The notes beneath the pieces are model-generated. The model worked only from the letters and a program-made list of their open reading frames with translations, ran no database searches and was not told the origin of the DNA. Of a DNA stretch of 64,000 nt, positions 12,227 to 23,005 are shown in pieces; position 1 is the first letter of the stretch, and each line of letters starts with the position of its first letter. This stretch comes from Gonium pectorale (lineage: Eukaryota > Chlorophyta > Chlorophyceae > Chlamydomonadales > Volvocaceae). Made by a program: the position numbers and the translations under genes. The stretch spans positions 544,599 to 608,598 of the forward strand of contig LSYV01000050.1 of the NCBI GenBank assembly GCA_001584585.1, read 5' to 3'.

Positions 12227-15200
12227 CTACTCAGACCCCACGCCCGGCTCCGGCCGCAGCGCTCGCTCAGCCAAGCCCTCCATGAAGTCCTGGTGTCCTT
12301 CGGGCTTGGGCAGCCAGAAGGCGAACATGCTTCCCGGCGCGTTGCGCATCGCGTCCCAGCTGGCACAGTATCCGCCGCCCAGCAACCGCTTCAACCGACG
12401 GTACGGCAGCGTCGACCAGCAGAGCAGGGGCGAACACGAAGCCTCCATGGCCGCTGCGCCATCGTGGTCGAAAGCCAGCAGCACTTGCTGTGCAACCTGC
12501 GAGCCGCACCCGGAGAGCGGCGCAGAGCTGGACAGCCGCAAACGAGGCGCGACAGCCTGGGCACCCAGCCTCTGCCCCCGGTGACCGTCCTTGTACGTAT
12601 TGCGGGATGCGTGGAAGGGGCCGCTCAGGTACCCGCACGACGGAACCCCCAGCCAACAGCCGGCCCGCACCCACCCAACGACCCGAGCCCCTCTTGGTGG
12701 GCCCACCTGCGGGAGCTGCCCCAGCAGGTTGCACAGCCGCCGCAGCATCGCCGCCCGGCAAAGCCGCGAGCGGGTCCGCTCTGAGGACCAGGCGGGGCCG
12801 CGCTTGGCGGCGCCCGCCTTGCGCCCATCCGCCGCCAGCGTCACCTCGTGCTCGCCGCCGCGCAACGGGCCCACGGCACATGCCCGCGGCACAGCCGTCG
12901 GCTGAGGCTGCGGCTGCACCGGCGTGGACGCCGATGCTGAAGCCGCATCAGGTGGGGCCGTCGCGCTATTGGGTGGCTGTACCAGAGGCGCAGCCTGTGC
13001 GTGGCTGGCGGTAGCGGCAGTAGCTGAAGATGCGAAGGCATCAGCGGCGGCGGCGGCGGCAAGGTTGGCGACTGACGTTGCGGCTGGTGTGCGGACTGCA
13101 CGGTCTGCTAGCAGCAGTCGCATGCAGGCGCCCGGTGGGGCCGACCAGTTGATCGACACGCCTGCGGGGGGCGCAGGACCGCGTTACTGTCGCACCGTGC
13201 CCATAATGCGGCATGCGGGACAAACCCCTGCGTTGGGAGATCACTTCACGGCCAGTGGGCAGGAACAGGTGCGCAAAGGGGCCAGCGTAATAAGCAGGCT
13301 GCTTGCTGCCACGCCGCGTTGCCGTACTGACAGTGTACAAGGCATCCCAGTGCCGGCGAAAGCGCACCTGACGGGACCTTGCGGGCGGCGTCCGGGCTCA
13401 GGCCCAGGGCGGCTGGCGGCGGCGGCAGAGCTGCCAGGCGAGGTGTCCGCAGCGCGAAAGGCGCGTGCGCCACGGTCGCCTCCATGACCGCCGCGTCTGC
13501 CAGCAGACGGCCCGCAAAGGCCCTTTGCGCCGCGCTGAGGACGGCAGCCTGCGCAGCCTCGAGTCCTGCAGCGACCAGGTTTTAAGGCGGTTGGACAGGT
13601 GCTCCGGCTGCTTCCCGTCAACAACGACTAGTTTGCGCAAAGCTAACGTCTGGGCGTCGCGCCCACGGTTATGGACCATTTTCAGTCTACGCGCCCTCCA
13701 CCGCCCCTGCGCCGCGCAACTTCCCCACACCCTACTGCCAAGCAGCGCGGCCGCACCGCAGCCCCACCGCCCGCAGGGAGGCCGAGAGCCAGGCACGCAC
13801 CCGCCGCCGACTGCATGGCCGGTGTCGCCCCTACTGCCAGCAGGTCCAGGTGCAGCGGCCGCTCCAGCAGGCCGCTCAGCAGGCAGCCCTGCAGGCGGGG
13901 AGTGGGCCCAGGCGACGGGCAGGGCAGGCAGGGCGATGGGCACTGAAGTGAGATTACTATGTAGCGGCCATAACCAGCTTCCGTTGGCGGTTGAGCTGCT
14001 GTCCCAAGCGGCCCAGATAGCAGTTGTCTGTGTTGCTGACATCCATCAGGACTGGTTGTTGTGTGTGGCCTTCTGGTCTTTAGCTTCTCGGCGCCCACCT
14101 CCTGTCCCTTCGCCTGCCACCCATCCGCACGGCTCTTGTCGTGCCGCCGCCTTTCTACTCCCAGAGCTGCACTGCCCGGCTTATCCAGTCCCGGGCCCCA
14201 ACCCTGCCCCGTCCCTGTAACGCTACCTGCACGCCCAGGCAGCACCAGCGTGCGATCTTGTCGCTGCAGCTGAGGGACAGCGTCGCGTCGCCGCGGCCGG
14301 GCTTCCGCCTCACGCGCCCCGCCGCCGCCCCCGCGTGCTGCTCGTCCACGTCCACGTCACGGGCCTGGGGCACCTGCACATGAGCCGGGAGCCGCCGCCG
14401 CCGAAGGGGACGAGCGGCGGGCAGGGTGGGGGAGGGGCAGTGTCGGCGCCGCCAATGCACGAAAGCCGGCAAGCAGCGCACGGAGCGTATGCAGCGCCCT
14501 GCGTTACATGTGCACAAACACAGCGTGACCGGGCTTCCTGTGTGACTGCGTTGGCAGCAACGGACCGAGTTGGACAAACAAGGGCGCAGCGGCAGATGTG
14601 AAGAGCACATGCCCGTGTGGCTGCCTTCCTCGATCCCCATGCCTCCAGCTTACCGCCACGTGCTGTGCCGCGCCGCCCCCGTCCCCACGGACTGCGGCTG
14701 GGCCGCATCCGCAAGGACCCTGGTGCCCCCCGCTGCCGCCCGCAGTTGCAGCCGCCGTCGGCAGCTCGGCCGGGGGGCTGGGCGCCGGTGCCATGAGCTT
14801 GATCGCCTTCGCGCCGGTCCGGAAACGGAGCGCCACTGCATCCGGGCCGGCACCGTCCACGGCTGCAGAGGATCCAGGCCCGCCGACGGCTGCCGCCGGG
14901 TGCGCGCCCGCTGACTGCGCTCTCAACCTTGCCGGCGCTAGTGTCGCTGCCGCTGCCGCGTCCCTGAGGGAGCCTGAGAACCCCGCGGTCGTGGAGCCCG
15001 GGCCCTGCCCTGCCGCGGGCGCCCCGGCGGTCCCGGCTGCTCCGTTTACCGAGTTGCCCTCCGCAGGCGCCGCCGCGACCCGACGTGCGCTGGCGCCACC
15101 GCATGGGGCAGCCACGGGGAAGATGCCAGAGCTGGCGCCGGGGGCAGCGCCATCGCCGAGATGCTGCGCTACATCCAGGGTGTCGAGGATGGAGGCGTCG

Positions 15201-16101
15201 CCGCAGGGCGGCTGGCTGACGTACATGAGCAACCGCAAGCCAGGGCGCAGCCGCAGCAGCAGCCTGCGCCGCCGCCCCTGCCCGTCAGCTGCCGTGCCAT
15301 CGGCGGTGCTACCGTCACTGGTTCCTGCAGGATCGCGCTCAGGGAGGCTCTCGCCGCTGCCACCGCCGTCGCTGCTGCAGCCGCCGTCTCCTCCCGTCTG
15401 CGGTGCGGAGGTCTCCGCTCCCGCCTCAGCCCCGGTCTCATCCCCGACCGTCACCACCTCGAACACGGAAACTACTTGGCCGCCTTGCCAAGCGGCCTCA
15501 GCTGTAGCCATGCTGTCCTGCGACTCCGCAGAAGCGCCTGCTGCGTGTAAAGCTACAGCTCCAGCCCTGGCGGCGGCTTCGTTTCTGCCGCCGCCGCTTA
15601 GTCGCTGCTGCAGCGCCAGGCCCGCCTCGCTGTACAGCCAGGCGAGCAGCGCCCTGCGAGCGACGCATTCGGCGTGGCTGTCGTTGAGGACGTCGCCGTT
15701 GGGGCTGCGCTTGGAGGCGCCCAGGCATTTGGTACCGGTTCCCAGCGCCACCGCGGCCACGCGCGGGCCGGCGACTGGCGGTCGGCCATCCGGACCGTCA
15801 TATGCCAGTGCAAAGCCTGCGGAGGGGCCAGTTGTACAGGGCCCGATGGCTCTACTTCTGCGCGGCGCGGCGTGACGGGTGAACGCAGCGCATGCCACGG
15901 GCCCGCGCAGGAGGAGCTGGGGAGTGCAGTTGAACCACTCGGCTGCATAAGAGACTCGCCTGCAAGCACGGTGTGCTCATTTGGCTGCGGCTTGCCGGTC
16001 TTCTGTAGCTTCTCGTATGTCTGGGTCACGGCAGCCGACAAGGCATGCGCCTCGCCGAGCGGGTCGTCGGCGGGCCGGAACGCAGCGACATCGCCCGACA
16101 T
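12227..16101 (-). CDS. tRNA-specific adenosine deaminase 1-like (ADAT1/TAD1)
   Basis: The family deaminates adenosine to inosine, classically A37 next to the anticodon of tRNA-Ala. Exons: 16101-15960, 15816-14654, 14373-14227, 13888-13801, 13565-13368, 13161-12707 and a last exon ending at the stop at 12227, whose acceptor is not fixed (roughly 12500-12650). Exon 1 ends [13 protein letters not shown], as in the family. Exon 2 has GTGTKCLG, the zinc/catalytic NDSHAE motif and QPPCGDAS, then a long Ala/Gly-rich insertion and FRTGAK. Exon 3 has [20 protein letters not shown] with the third zinc Cys. Later pieces are [20 protein letters not shown] and [14 protein letters not shown] near the C-terminus. 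Human ADAT1 is about 500 residues; this one is longer because of the insertion. Intron 1 appears to start with GC rather than GT (15959-15958). Confidence 0.87.
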
Positions 16102-16311
16102 ATTCTGACCGCCTCCTTGGGAATAGGGTCTTGGCAAGGGCTCCGGGCCGAAGCTCGTCGCAACCGGGTTGCGGAGCCGGCCGTTACAATCCGCCTTCAG
16201 CTTTTCTTGCTTTGATTCTTATTCGGGCTTCGGTATCTTACATTTTCATCATGCCATTCTGCGGCTACTAAAGACCTCCATTTTTGTGTCGCCAGGGCCC
16301 TGTCGCCGGCC

Positions 16312-19300
16312 ATGGTCGCCGACGGCCTTCTTCTTCGGCCCCCTACAACTGGCCAGTCTTCTGGCTTCCGGCGGCTCACGTTCGTGCCTGCCACCAAGCC
16401 TGATGCGCACTCTGCCCCAACCGGCGTTGACCTGATTCCCTTGAACGAGCCCCCACAAGTAAGTCCATCCAAAATGATGATGAGACTTTGTGTTGTAGAT
16501 GTTTTGGGCCAGTCCGCAACATGTACCGTCTTGTCTGGCGGCTTTGAGGGCGGAGGGCACCACCTGTCGCAGCTGAAAGTCTACGTGCTTTGTCGAGCGT
16601 GCGATGTCCCCTCTTGGCCATGCGCAGATGCCGGCCGAGCCGCTCGGAACGGCGGGGCCAGGGCCGTCGTCGCTAGCCGCGGCCGCGTCACCCAAGCAGC
16701 AACGCGAGCTCTTTCGGGAAACGGACGTCATACTCACGTGGAGAACCGTGCGGAACAGGGTAGGTGGGTAACTTACCGTGAGTCACCCTGCTGAGATGTC
16801 AGCGTCTAGGTGTTTGGGCGCCGGACGACGGCGGGCTACATTGGAAGAGGTGCTTGATGCTCTATAGGAGCGGGCGGCTGTAATCCCCTCATCTTGCAAG
16901 CTGCAGAGTCCGCGTGGGTCAGAGGGCCGAAGTAGACATAGAGACAAGGGAGGCACACATCCCCTTAGCATGTCTGGGTCCCAGTGGGTGGAGGGGTAAA
17001 CCGCGGCATACCATCGCGGTCAAGGACCTGCATGGCACGGGGACAGACGCTGGGCACTGACCCACCTGCTGCATGTTGCAACAGGGCGCTGGTCTGCACA
17101 ACCTCGGGAACACATGCTTCATGAACAGCGTACTACAGGTGCGTCTTTTGAAGGATTTGGGATCTCACCACAAATTGAGTGATGGCATGTTCCTTCAGGG
17201 GGTCGAAATACGGGCCTGGCACGGCGTGTGTGAGTATGCCATACATGAAAAGGCAATTCCATTAGGCCCGTTCCAGCGCCTCCCACTGCCTGGTTGGAAC
17301 TGCCTACAGGCGTTGGCCCATACCCCACCACTCGCGGAGCTGTTTCTGAGCCCCCGTGGCGACAAGCTCTTGCAAGAGATATCTGCTGGCGCAGGGGGCG
17401 GTGAAAGCAGCTACAACCCGGTCGCAATTACCCAGCAGCTGGTGCGGCGCACGTTTACCACCATGGCCCTTGCGCCCAAGGGCCACGCGCAGAGCCTCCG
17501 CCTCATCAACAAGCGGTGAGATTGCCGGCGCTCCTGGTCTTGGCGTACCCAACGCGTACTTTCGTGCAGGGAGGAGAATGCGCACTCCTAGCCGCCAGCA
17601 GCCTCTGCTCTGCCCGTCCAGCCGACCGCTCAGTGTCATGTACCTCGGACCTAAGTGTCCCTCTCGCCTATTTTGGCCCTGCGACTTCCCATGCGGCTGT
17701 GTAGATTCCGTCTCGGACGGCAGGAGGACAGCCATGAGTTCCTGCGCTGCCTGCTGGACGCCATGCACGAGGCGTGCCTAAAGCGCTTCAAGCCCAAGCC
17801 GCCTCCCGAGCTGGTGCCCACCACGTTCGTATACCGCATCTTCGCCGGCAAGCTGCGGAGCCAGGTGCGACATGGGGCCAGGGCCAGGGCTGGAAGGAGC
17901 GGCCGGTGCCGCGGTAACGCCTCCTTTGCCTGCCCGCGGCATGAGGGCTTCGCCGCGCACCGAACGCACGTCGCGCTTGCGGCCGAAGCCTTGCAGGTCC
18001 TCGCCGCATCTGCTTACATGTAATTTCCCTTCCTTGGGACGAGCCCGCGCGGGGATCCGCATGCGCACTCGCTACTGCAGCGGACCTCCCACGCGGGCCT
18101 CCCACCGACCTGCCTCGCCTGTAGATCGAGTGCGACGGCGTGGACTACGTGAGCCGCACATACGACCCCTTTCTGGACCTCAGCCTGGAGATCAACCGCG
18201 CGCCGTCGCTGGAGCGCGCGCTGCACGCTTTCACGGCGCCCGAGGTGCTGGACGGCCCCAACAAGTACCGCTGCCCCAAGAACAACAAGCTGGTGCGGGA
18301 TGGGGGCCGGGGGGATCTGGGTCGCAAGACGCAGGTTGCGGCGCACCTGGAAGTCCTGAACAGCGCCTGGATGCTGTAGAGCGGAAGGAATAGGACCTAA
18401 CTCGTTAGGCATCGCGTACCAGCAGGTCGTATGTGCCGCCCGATGCAAGAAGGGAGCATGTGCATGCATGCTTGCTGCTGCGTACATTGCCGATCGCGCC
18501 GGTGCTGCGTTGCCGGGACCGCCGGCACAGGTGCGCGCCACGAAGCGGATCAGCGTCGAGGAGGCGCCCAACGTGCTGACTGTGCACCTGAAGCGCTTCG
18601 AGTACGGCGGCTTTGGCGCAAAAATCAACAAGAAGGTCGAGTTTGGGACGTCGCTGGACCTGCGGCCTTACATGAGCAACACCCGCGGGTCAGCGCAGGT
18701 GCGTCGCGCGCAGCAATGGTGGTCGCCTACAGTGTGCCCTCGTTCTCACAGCCCTTGCGCAGCCCTTTGAAGCTTCAATCTGGCTCCGCTGCGGTGTGTT
18801 GCAATAACGCGACGTGTCCCGGCACCAGCTCTGCTTGGTTATCTGCCCGGCAGCAGCTGCCCACGATGCTAATGGGCACCGCCCTCTTGGCGTCACGCCG
18901 TACCGCAGCTGTACGACCTGTACGGCGTTCTCGTGCACCACGGGCACAGCGTCAACAGCGGGCATTACATCTGCTACGTCAAGGCGGCCAACGGGCTGTG
19001 GCACGTTTGCGATGACCACCGCGTCACGGCCGTGGGCGAGCGCACTGTGCTGGACCAGCGCGCCTACATCCTCTTCTACATCCGCCGCCAGCCGCGGAAC
19101 GCCGCGGCGGCGGCAGCCGCCACGGCGGTAGCACAGCAAGCCGTGCAAGGGGCCATGCGCGCCGCCGCAGCGGGCGCCGCCGCCGCTGCCGCCGGCAACG
19201 GGTCAACGGACGGCGGCGACAGGGAGGAGAGGCCGGCGAAGCGCGCCAAGCAGCTTGCAAATGGCGCCAGCCTTGGCGCGAACGGCATCAGCAACGGAAC

Positions 19301-22031
19301 GGCGGCGGTCGGGGCAGCCCCCGGGTCGGCTCTCGCGCACATGCTTGCCAACGTGGCGGAGGGCAAGCATGCGGCGGACCAGGGGGCCGTGGCGGCGGCG
19401 GCGGCCGCGATACAACCTCAGCGGCTGCGGGTTCCGAAGCTCAAGAGCAAGGTGCAGGAGCAGCAGGAGGGGCAGCCGTCGCTGCCGCAGCCTTTCCGGG
19501 AGGATGCCGGGCCCGTGCCGCACGTGGAGAAGCGGGAGCAGCAGCCGCATTGGGACCGGGGCGACGCGGATGCGGATGCGGACATGCAGGAGCCGTGCCC
19601 GTCGCATAGCAACAATGTCTTGGAGGGTGCTAATGGGAGGATAGCGGCCTTGTTCTCCCTCGGTCGAGAGCACAGGTACGAGGGGAAGGTCACATGGGTG
19701 ATGCCTGCAGTTCCTTCGCTGCGTGTCTCGTGGATGGCCACTAAGAAGAGGGGTTGATGAAACGCACTGGGCACTGAATTACCAGTGATTGATACTGCAA
19801 AGGGGCCTCAGAAACCCCGCTATCTGACCCTCTGCTTCCGGCAGCTGAGAATCTGTCACGACATCTTAGTCAGGGCCTGACATGCAAGTAATCTTCTGGA
19901 AGTGTGTTGAAAGCATGCTCAGTAACATACCACAGCAATCTTGAGGAGGTTGATGAAACGCACTGGGCACTGAGTTACAGTGATCGATACTGCTAAGGGG
20001 CCTCAGAAACCCCGCTATCTGACTCCTGAGGCACGTTACCGAACCTTTACATGTTACGCGACTTTTCCGCAACTGCTGCACGTAAGCACGCTTGCTACAA
20101 GAGGGGAGCGCAAGGAGGTTGATGAAACGCACTGGGCACTGAGTAACAGTGATTGATACTGCAAAGGGGCCTCAGAAACCCCGCTATCTGACTCCTTGGC
20201 ACGTTACCGACCCTTAACACGTTACGAGAGCACCACTACATCATCCGTACATAAATCCGCAACTGCTGCACGTAAGCACGCTTGATACAAGAGGGGAGCG
20301 CAAGGAGGTTGATGAAACGCACTGGGCACTGAACTACAGTGATTGATACTGCAGAGGGGCCTCAGAAACCCCGCTATCTGACTCCTTGAACAATCTGCGC
20401 ATCTTCCGCATTGTGAATGTTTGGATGTCGTGCGCGACCTAGCTCGTTTCAACGCAAAGCCGCACGTCTGGCCCTCACTGGCGCCCACATCCCGGCCGCT
20501 CCGTCTTCCTGTGGTTCCCTGTCGCAGCCCAATGCGGCCACCCCGCCACGCCTCGGCCGCCAAGATCCACCGGCCATCGCCTATGCTAAGCCGTCGCTAC
20601 AGCAGCGCATGGTATGCCGCGACCGGCTTGCTGCGTCACGCCGCCGCGGCGGCAACTGGCGGCGGCGCTGCTGCGTCGGGCGAGGGCGCATCGGCCAGCG
20701 GGCAAGCGCGCACCGCGCACGCGGGCGCGTCCGGCACACCGCGGGGCTCGCTCTTTGCCCGCTCGCAGCTGGCGCGGGCCCAGGGGCAGGACGGCGCGAC
20801 GCCCTCTGCGTCACAGCACCAGGAGCGCGGGGCCGCGCGCAACACACCAGCAAACAGCAACGGATGCGGTGCCGGCGGCGGTTGGTCTACGAGTCCCGCT
20901 GCCGCCGCCGCCGGGGAACCTGGCGGCCTGGAGGCGGGGTGTGCGGCGCCCAATGGCGTCACCAATGGGACCAAGGCGGCGGCGCGTAAGCGGCCCCGGT
21001 TGCTGGAGGCGATGCAGGCCGAGCCAATGCTGGCCAATGGCATCACCGTCGTCGGCTCCGGCGTTGCCGCTGCGAAGGGAGCGGGTCAGCGGCGACAGAA
21101 CGGCGCCCTTCAGGAGCAAGATGGCGGAGACGGTGACGGCCGTTTGCGGACGGCGGAGGCCACTCTGCCCAAGCAGCGCAAGCATCAAACAAAGCAGGAC
21201 GAGGGCGCTGCCGACAGGAGCGCTGAGGACGGTCCACATCCCAGGCGGTTGCTGCGCCAGGGCCGCATAGGCAGCTTGGGGAACGCGGACGGCGACGGCC
21301 CGTCGGTAAGCGAACAGGCGGCCGCGCCGGCGCTGAGTGCAAAGACGAAGGCAGCACCCGGGCGGCAGCAACAGCAGCGCGCTGAACGGGAGGAGTCGCT
21401 GGTGGGCACGGACGCTCTCGCATGGCTGACGGGCGGCGGCGCCGCCCCATCCTTCAGTGGCCGCCAGGCCCGCGGCCTAGCGCGTGGCGAGGCTCACGAA
21501 CCAGGCGAGGACGGAGGCTGGGGGGACGAGGATAGCGCTGCCCAGCTGCGACGCCAGGCCGCGCAGCTAAACCGGGAGGCTGCGGGCGTCAAACGCCGTA
21601 TACCAACCGGAGGGCGCGAGTACGACGAATGGGATGAGGAGTACGACAGGGGCCGTATGAAGAAGGTCCGGAGCAAGCGAGACGGTGATGACGATGAGGA
21701 TGAGGGCGACGGTGAGGGGCGGCGCGGGAGGCTGCTGCGCAGTGGCGACAACATGTTTCAGAAGGCGGCCCAGGAGGGCTGGCGGAGCGACAGCAAAAGC
21801 GGGCCTGGGTCCCAGCGGGACGTTGGCGGCCGAGGCCGGGGCCGAGGCCGCGGGCGCAGCCCTGGCGGCCGGGGTGGTGGCCGATTTCGCGGTCGAGGTG
21901 GCGGTCGGGGTGGCGGAGGAGGTCGTGGCAGGGGGCGTGGAAGGGGTGGCGGCAGGGATGCTGGGCCCGGTGGCAGGGGGCGGAGTGGGGGCCGCTTCGG
22001 AGGCCGGGGCCGCGGCCGGGGCCGGGGCTAA
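16312..22031 (+). CDS. USP36/USP42-like ubiquitin carboxyl-terminal hydrolase, snoRNA host gene
   Basis: Cysteine protease removing ubiquitin; animal USP36 is nucleolar. Exons: 16312-16458, 16628-16759, 17085-17138, 17310-17515, 17705-17864, 18125-18292, 18531-18698, 18909-19675, 20528-22031 (about 1101 residues, all phases agree). The Cys box is GAGLHNLGNTCFMNSVLQ (Cys about 104). LGRQEDSHEFL, VLTVHLKRFEYGG and the His box NSGHYICYVK (His about 364) follow, then WHVCDD with the third triad residue. The zinc-ribbon segment reads YRCPKNNKL, so its second Cys is Asn. The last exon carries EYDEWDEEYDRGRMKKVR (about 965), like the conserved USP36 tail WDEEFDRGK..KK, and ends in an RG/RGG-rich tract (about 1020-1101) typical of nucleolar RNA-binding proteins. 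This tail is what links exon 9 to the protease exons across the snoRNA intron. Confidence 0.88.
19747..19833 (+). ncRNA. Box C/D snoRNA, copy 1 of a tandem cluster
   Basis: C box ttgatga at 19754-19760, D' box ctga after gcactgggca, C'-like gtgattg, D box ctga at 19824-19827. The terminal stem is agaggg with ccctct flanking the C and D boxes. Copies 2-4 use different stem sequences that still pair, so the stem covaries. It lies in the last intron (19676-20527) of the ubiquitin hydrolase gene, on the coding strand, so it can be released by splicing and trimming. The ten-base D' guide gcactgggca is complementary to ugcccagugc, a highly conserved LSU rRNA segment. Confidence 0.85.
19944..20027 (+). 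ncRNA. Box C/D snoRNA, copy 2
   Basis: C box at 19950-19956, D box ctga at 20019-20022. Terminal stem aggag/ctcct is five pairs, the shortest of the four. The guide before D' (gcactgggca) is identical to the other copies. The C' region reads cagtgatcgatactg, one base different from copies 3 and 4. Confidence 0.85.
20111..20198 (+). ncRNA. Box C/D snoRNA, copy 3
   Basis: C box at 20119-20125, D box at 20088 plus 100 (20188-20191). The terminal stem caaggag/ctccttg is seven perfect pairs. The segment between C' and D (ggggcctcagaaacccc) can itself fold as a GGGG/CCCC hairpin, so the D-box guide may be unused. Flanking bases before it match those before copy 4, showing that the repeat unit includes spacer. 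Confidence 0.87.
20301..20388 (+). ncRNA. Box C/D snoRNA, copy 4
   Basis: C box at 20309-20315, D' box at 20329-20332, D box at 20378-20381, terminal stem caaggag/ctccttg of seven pairs. The guide gcactgggca spans 20319-20328. The fifth base before D' is G, which would direct 2'-O-methylation to the third C of ugcccagugc. The copy ends about 140 bases before the intron's 3' splice site. Confidence 0.87.
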
Positions 22032-23005
22032 AAGCTGCTGGGTGGCTGATATCCGGGTGATGCATGCAGCAGCTGCGTAAACGCTGTGTTCCTTGGTGTG
22101 TCCAGTATCCGAACCTGTTAGTGTCATACTTACGCACGTCTTACGTGCATTCATCTTGCATGCTGCATCGTAGGCGCCTCGGACGGGACATCTAAAGCCG
22201 CATGCCACTGAACTGCTGTCTGTTTTCAGGTGAATGAAGACGTAAGGAACTGTTTCTGTTATCTGTAGACAGAACACCAGTGCTTTTAGTCCAGCACGCC
22301 TGGCGCTGCGCAGAATTCATGCGCATCTGCGCGAAGAGTTGTAGGTTTCCTATGTTTTGGATGGGCTCTGTGCCCCTGCCGAGTGCATGACACGGACTTA
22401 GGGCTTGATAGTCTGAAGATAAAAACTTGCTAGAACGCAGCCGGAGTGGCATATGCACGGCCCGTCACCTTATGGTATGGGCAGACCGATGGCACGGCGG
22501 GTCGAGCCCTTTCTGTGCAATTTATAGCTTTTTGACTGTTCAATGTATGACTTTTGGCCCGGCCCCTCCCCGCCACTCCCGGCCTCTCCCGCTCGGCCCC
22601 ATCCGGTTCCCCTGAGGACGACGGCGCCGTCACTGCCCAAACCAGGCAGTCGTGCAGTTTGAGTGGCAGTTAGTTTTTTGTTCTTCGGCAACATCGTCGC
22701 ATGGCAGGCCACATCGTCACATGTCAAGGATCTTTGCCTCTGCCACGCCTTCCAGAGTTCCAGTGTGGGCTTGACACGCACCCTCAGTACGCCACTATGG
22801 CAGGGTCGACTCTCCCTACCAAATTACATAGACTTCGGCTGCTCCACGCGACTAATAGGAACGCTCAGGTCCCTGAGCATACCCCAAACACAAGACAAGT
22901 ACAAAGCACCGCTTAGTTAGACCCTCCCCTTAGTCCCCTTGATCGATGCAGTGCTCTCAACCTCAAACATCGATACGCAAGACCTAGCGCTCAGGCCACG
23001 ACGGA
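22032..23005. other. Intergenic: 3' UTR of the ubiquitin hydrolase and promoter of the YLPM1-like gene
   Basis: Both flanking genes read rightwards. No family-like protein frame was seen. I found no TGTAA motif within the first few hundred bases after the stop at 22031, so the transcript end is unplaced. Nothing else stands out. Confidence 0.5.

Larger units (their letters stand above)
19676..20527 (+). repeat. Tandem array of about 170-195 bp units inside an intron
   Basis: Four units begin at about 19747, 19944, 20111 and 20301, each holding one snoRNA and a spacer. The spacers before copies 3 and 4 are nearly the same (gcaactgctgcacgtaagcacgcttg), while the spacer before copy 2 is unrelated, so copies 2-4 look like recent local duplications of an older pair. 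The donor (cacag|gtacg) and acceptor (tcgcag|cccaa) keep phase 2 on both sides. Confidence 0.8.

Noticed and set aside
14598..15875. Plus-strand frame of 425 codons
   Set aside because: Antisense to exon 2 of the tRNA deaminase, which carries conserved zinc motifs.
16462..16580. C-box-like atgatga and a later ctga in the first intron of the ubiquitin hydrolase
   Set aside because: No pairing flanks and the spacing is over 100 bases; unlike the four real snoRNAs downstream.
19676..19757. Reading frame continuing past the 19675 donor to a stop at 19757
   Set aside because: It enters snoRNA copy 1 and would remove the conserved WDEE-DRG tail; splicing to 20528 keeps phase and restores the tail.
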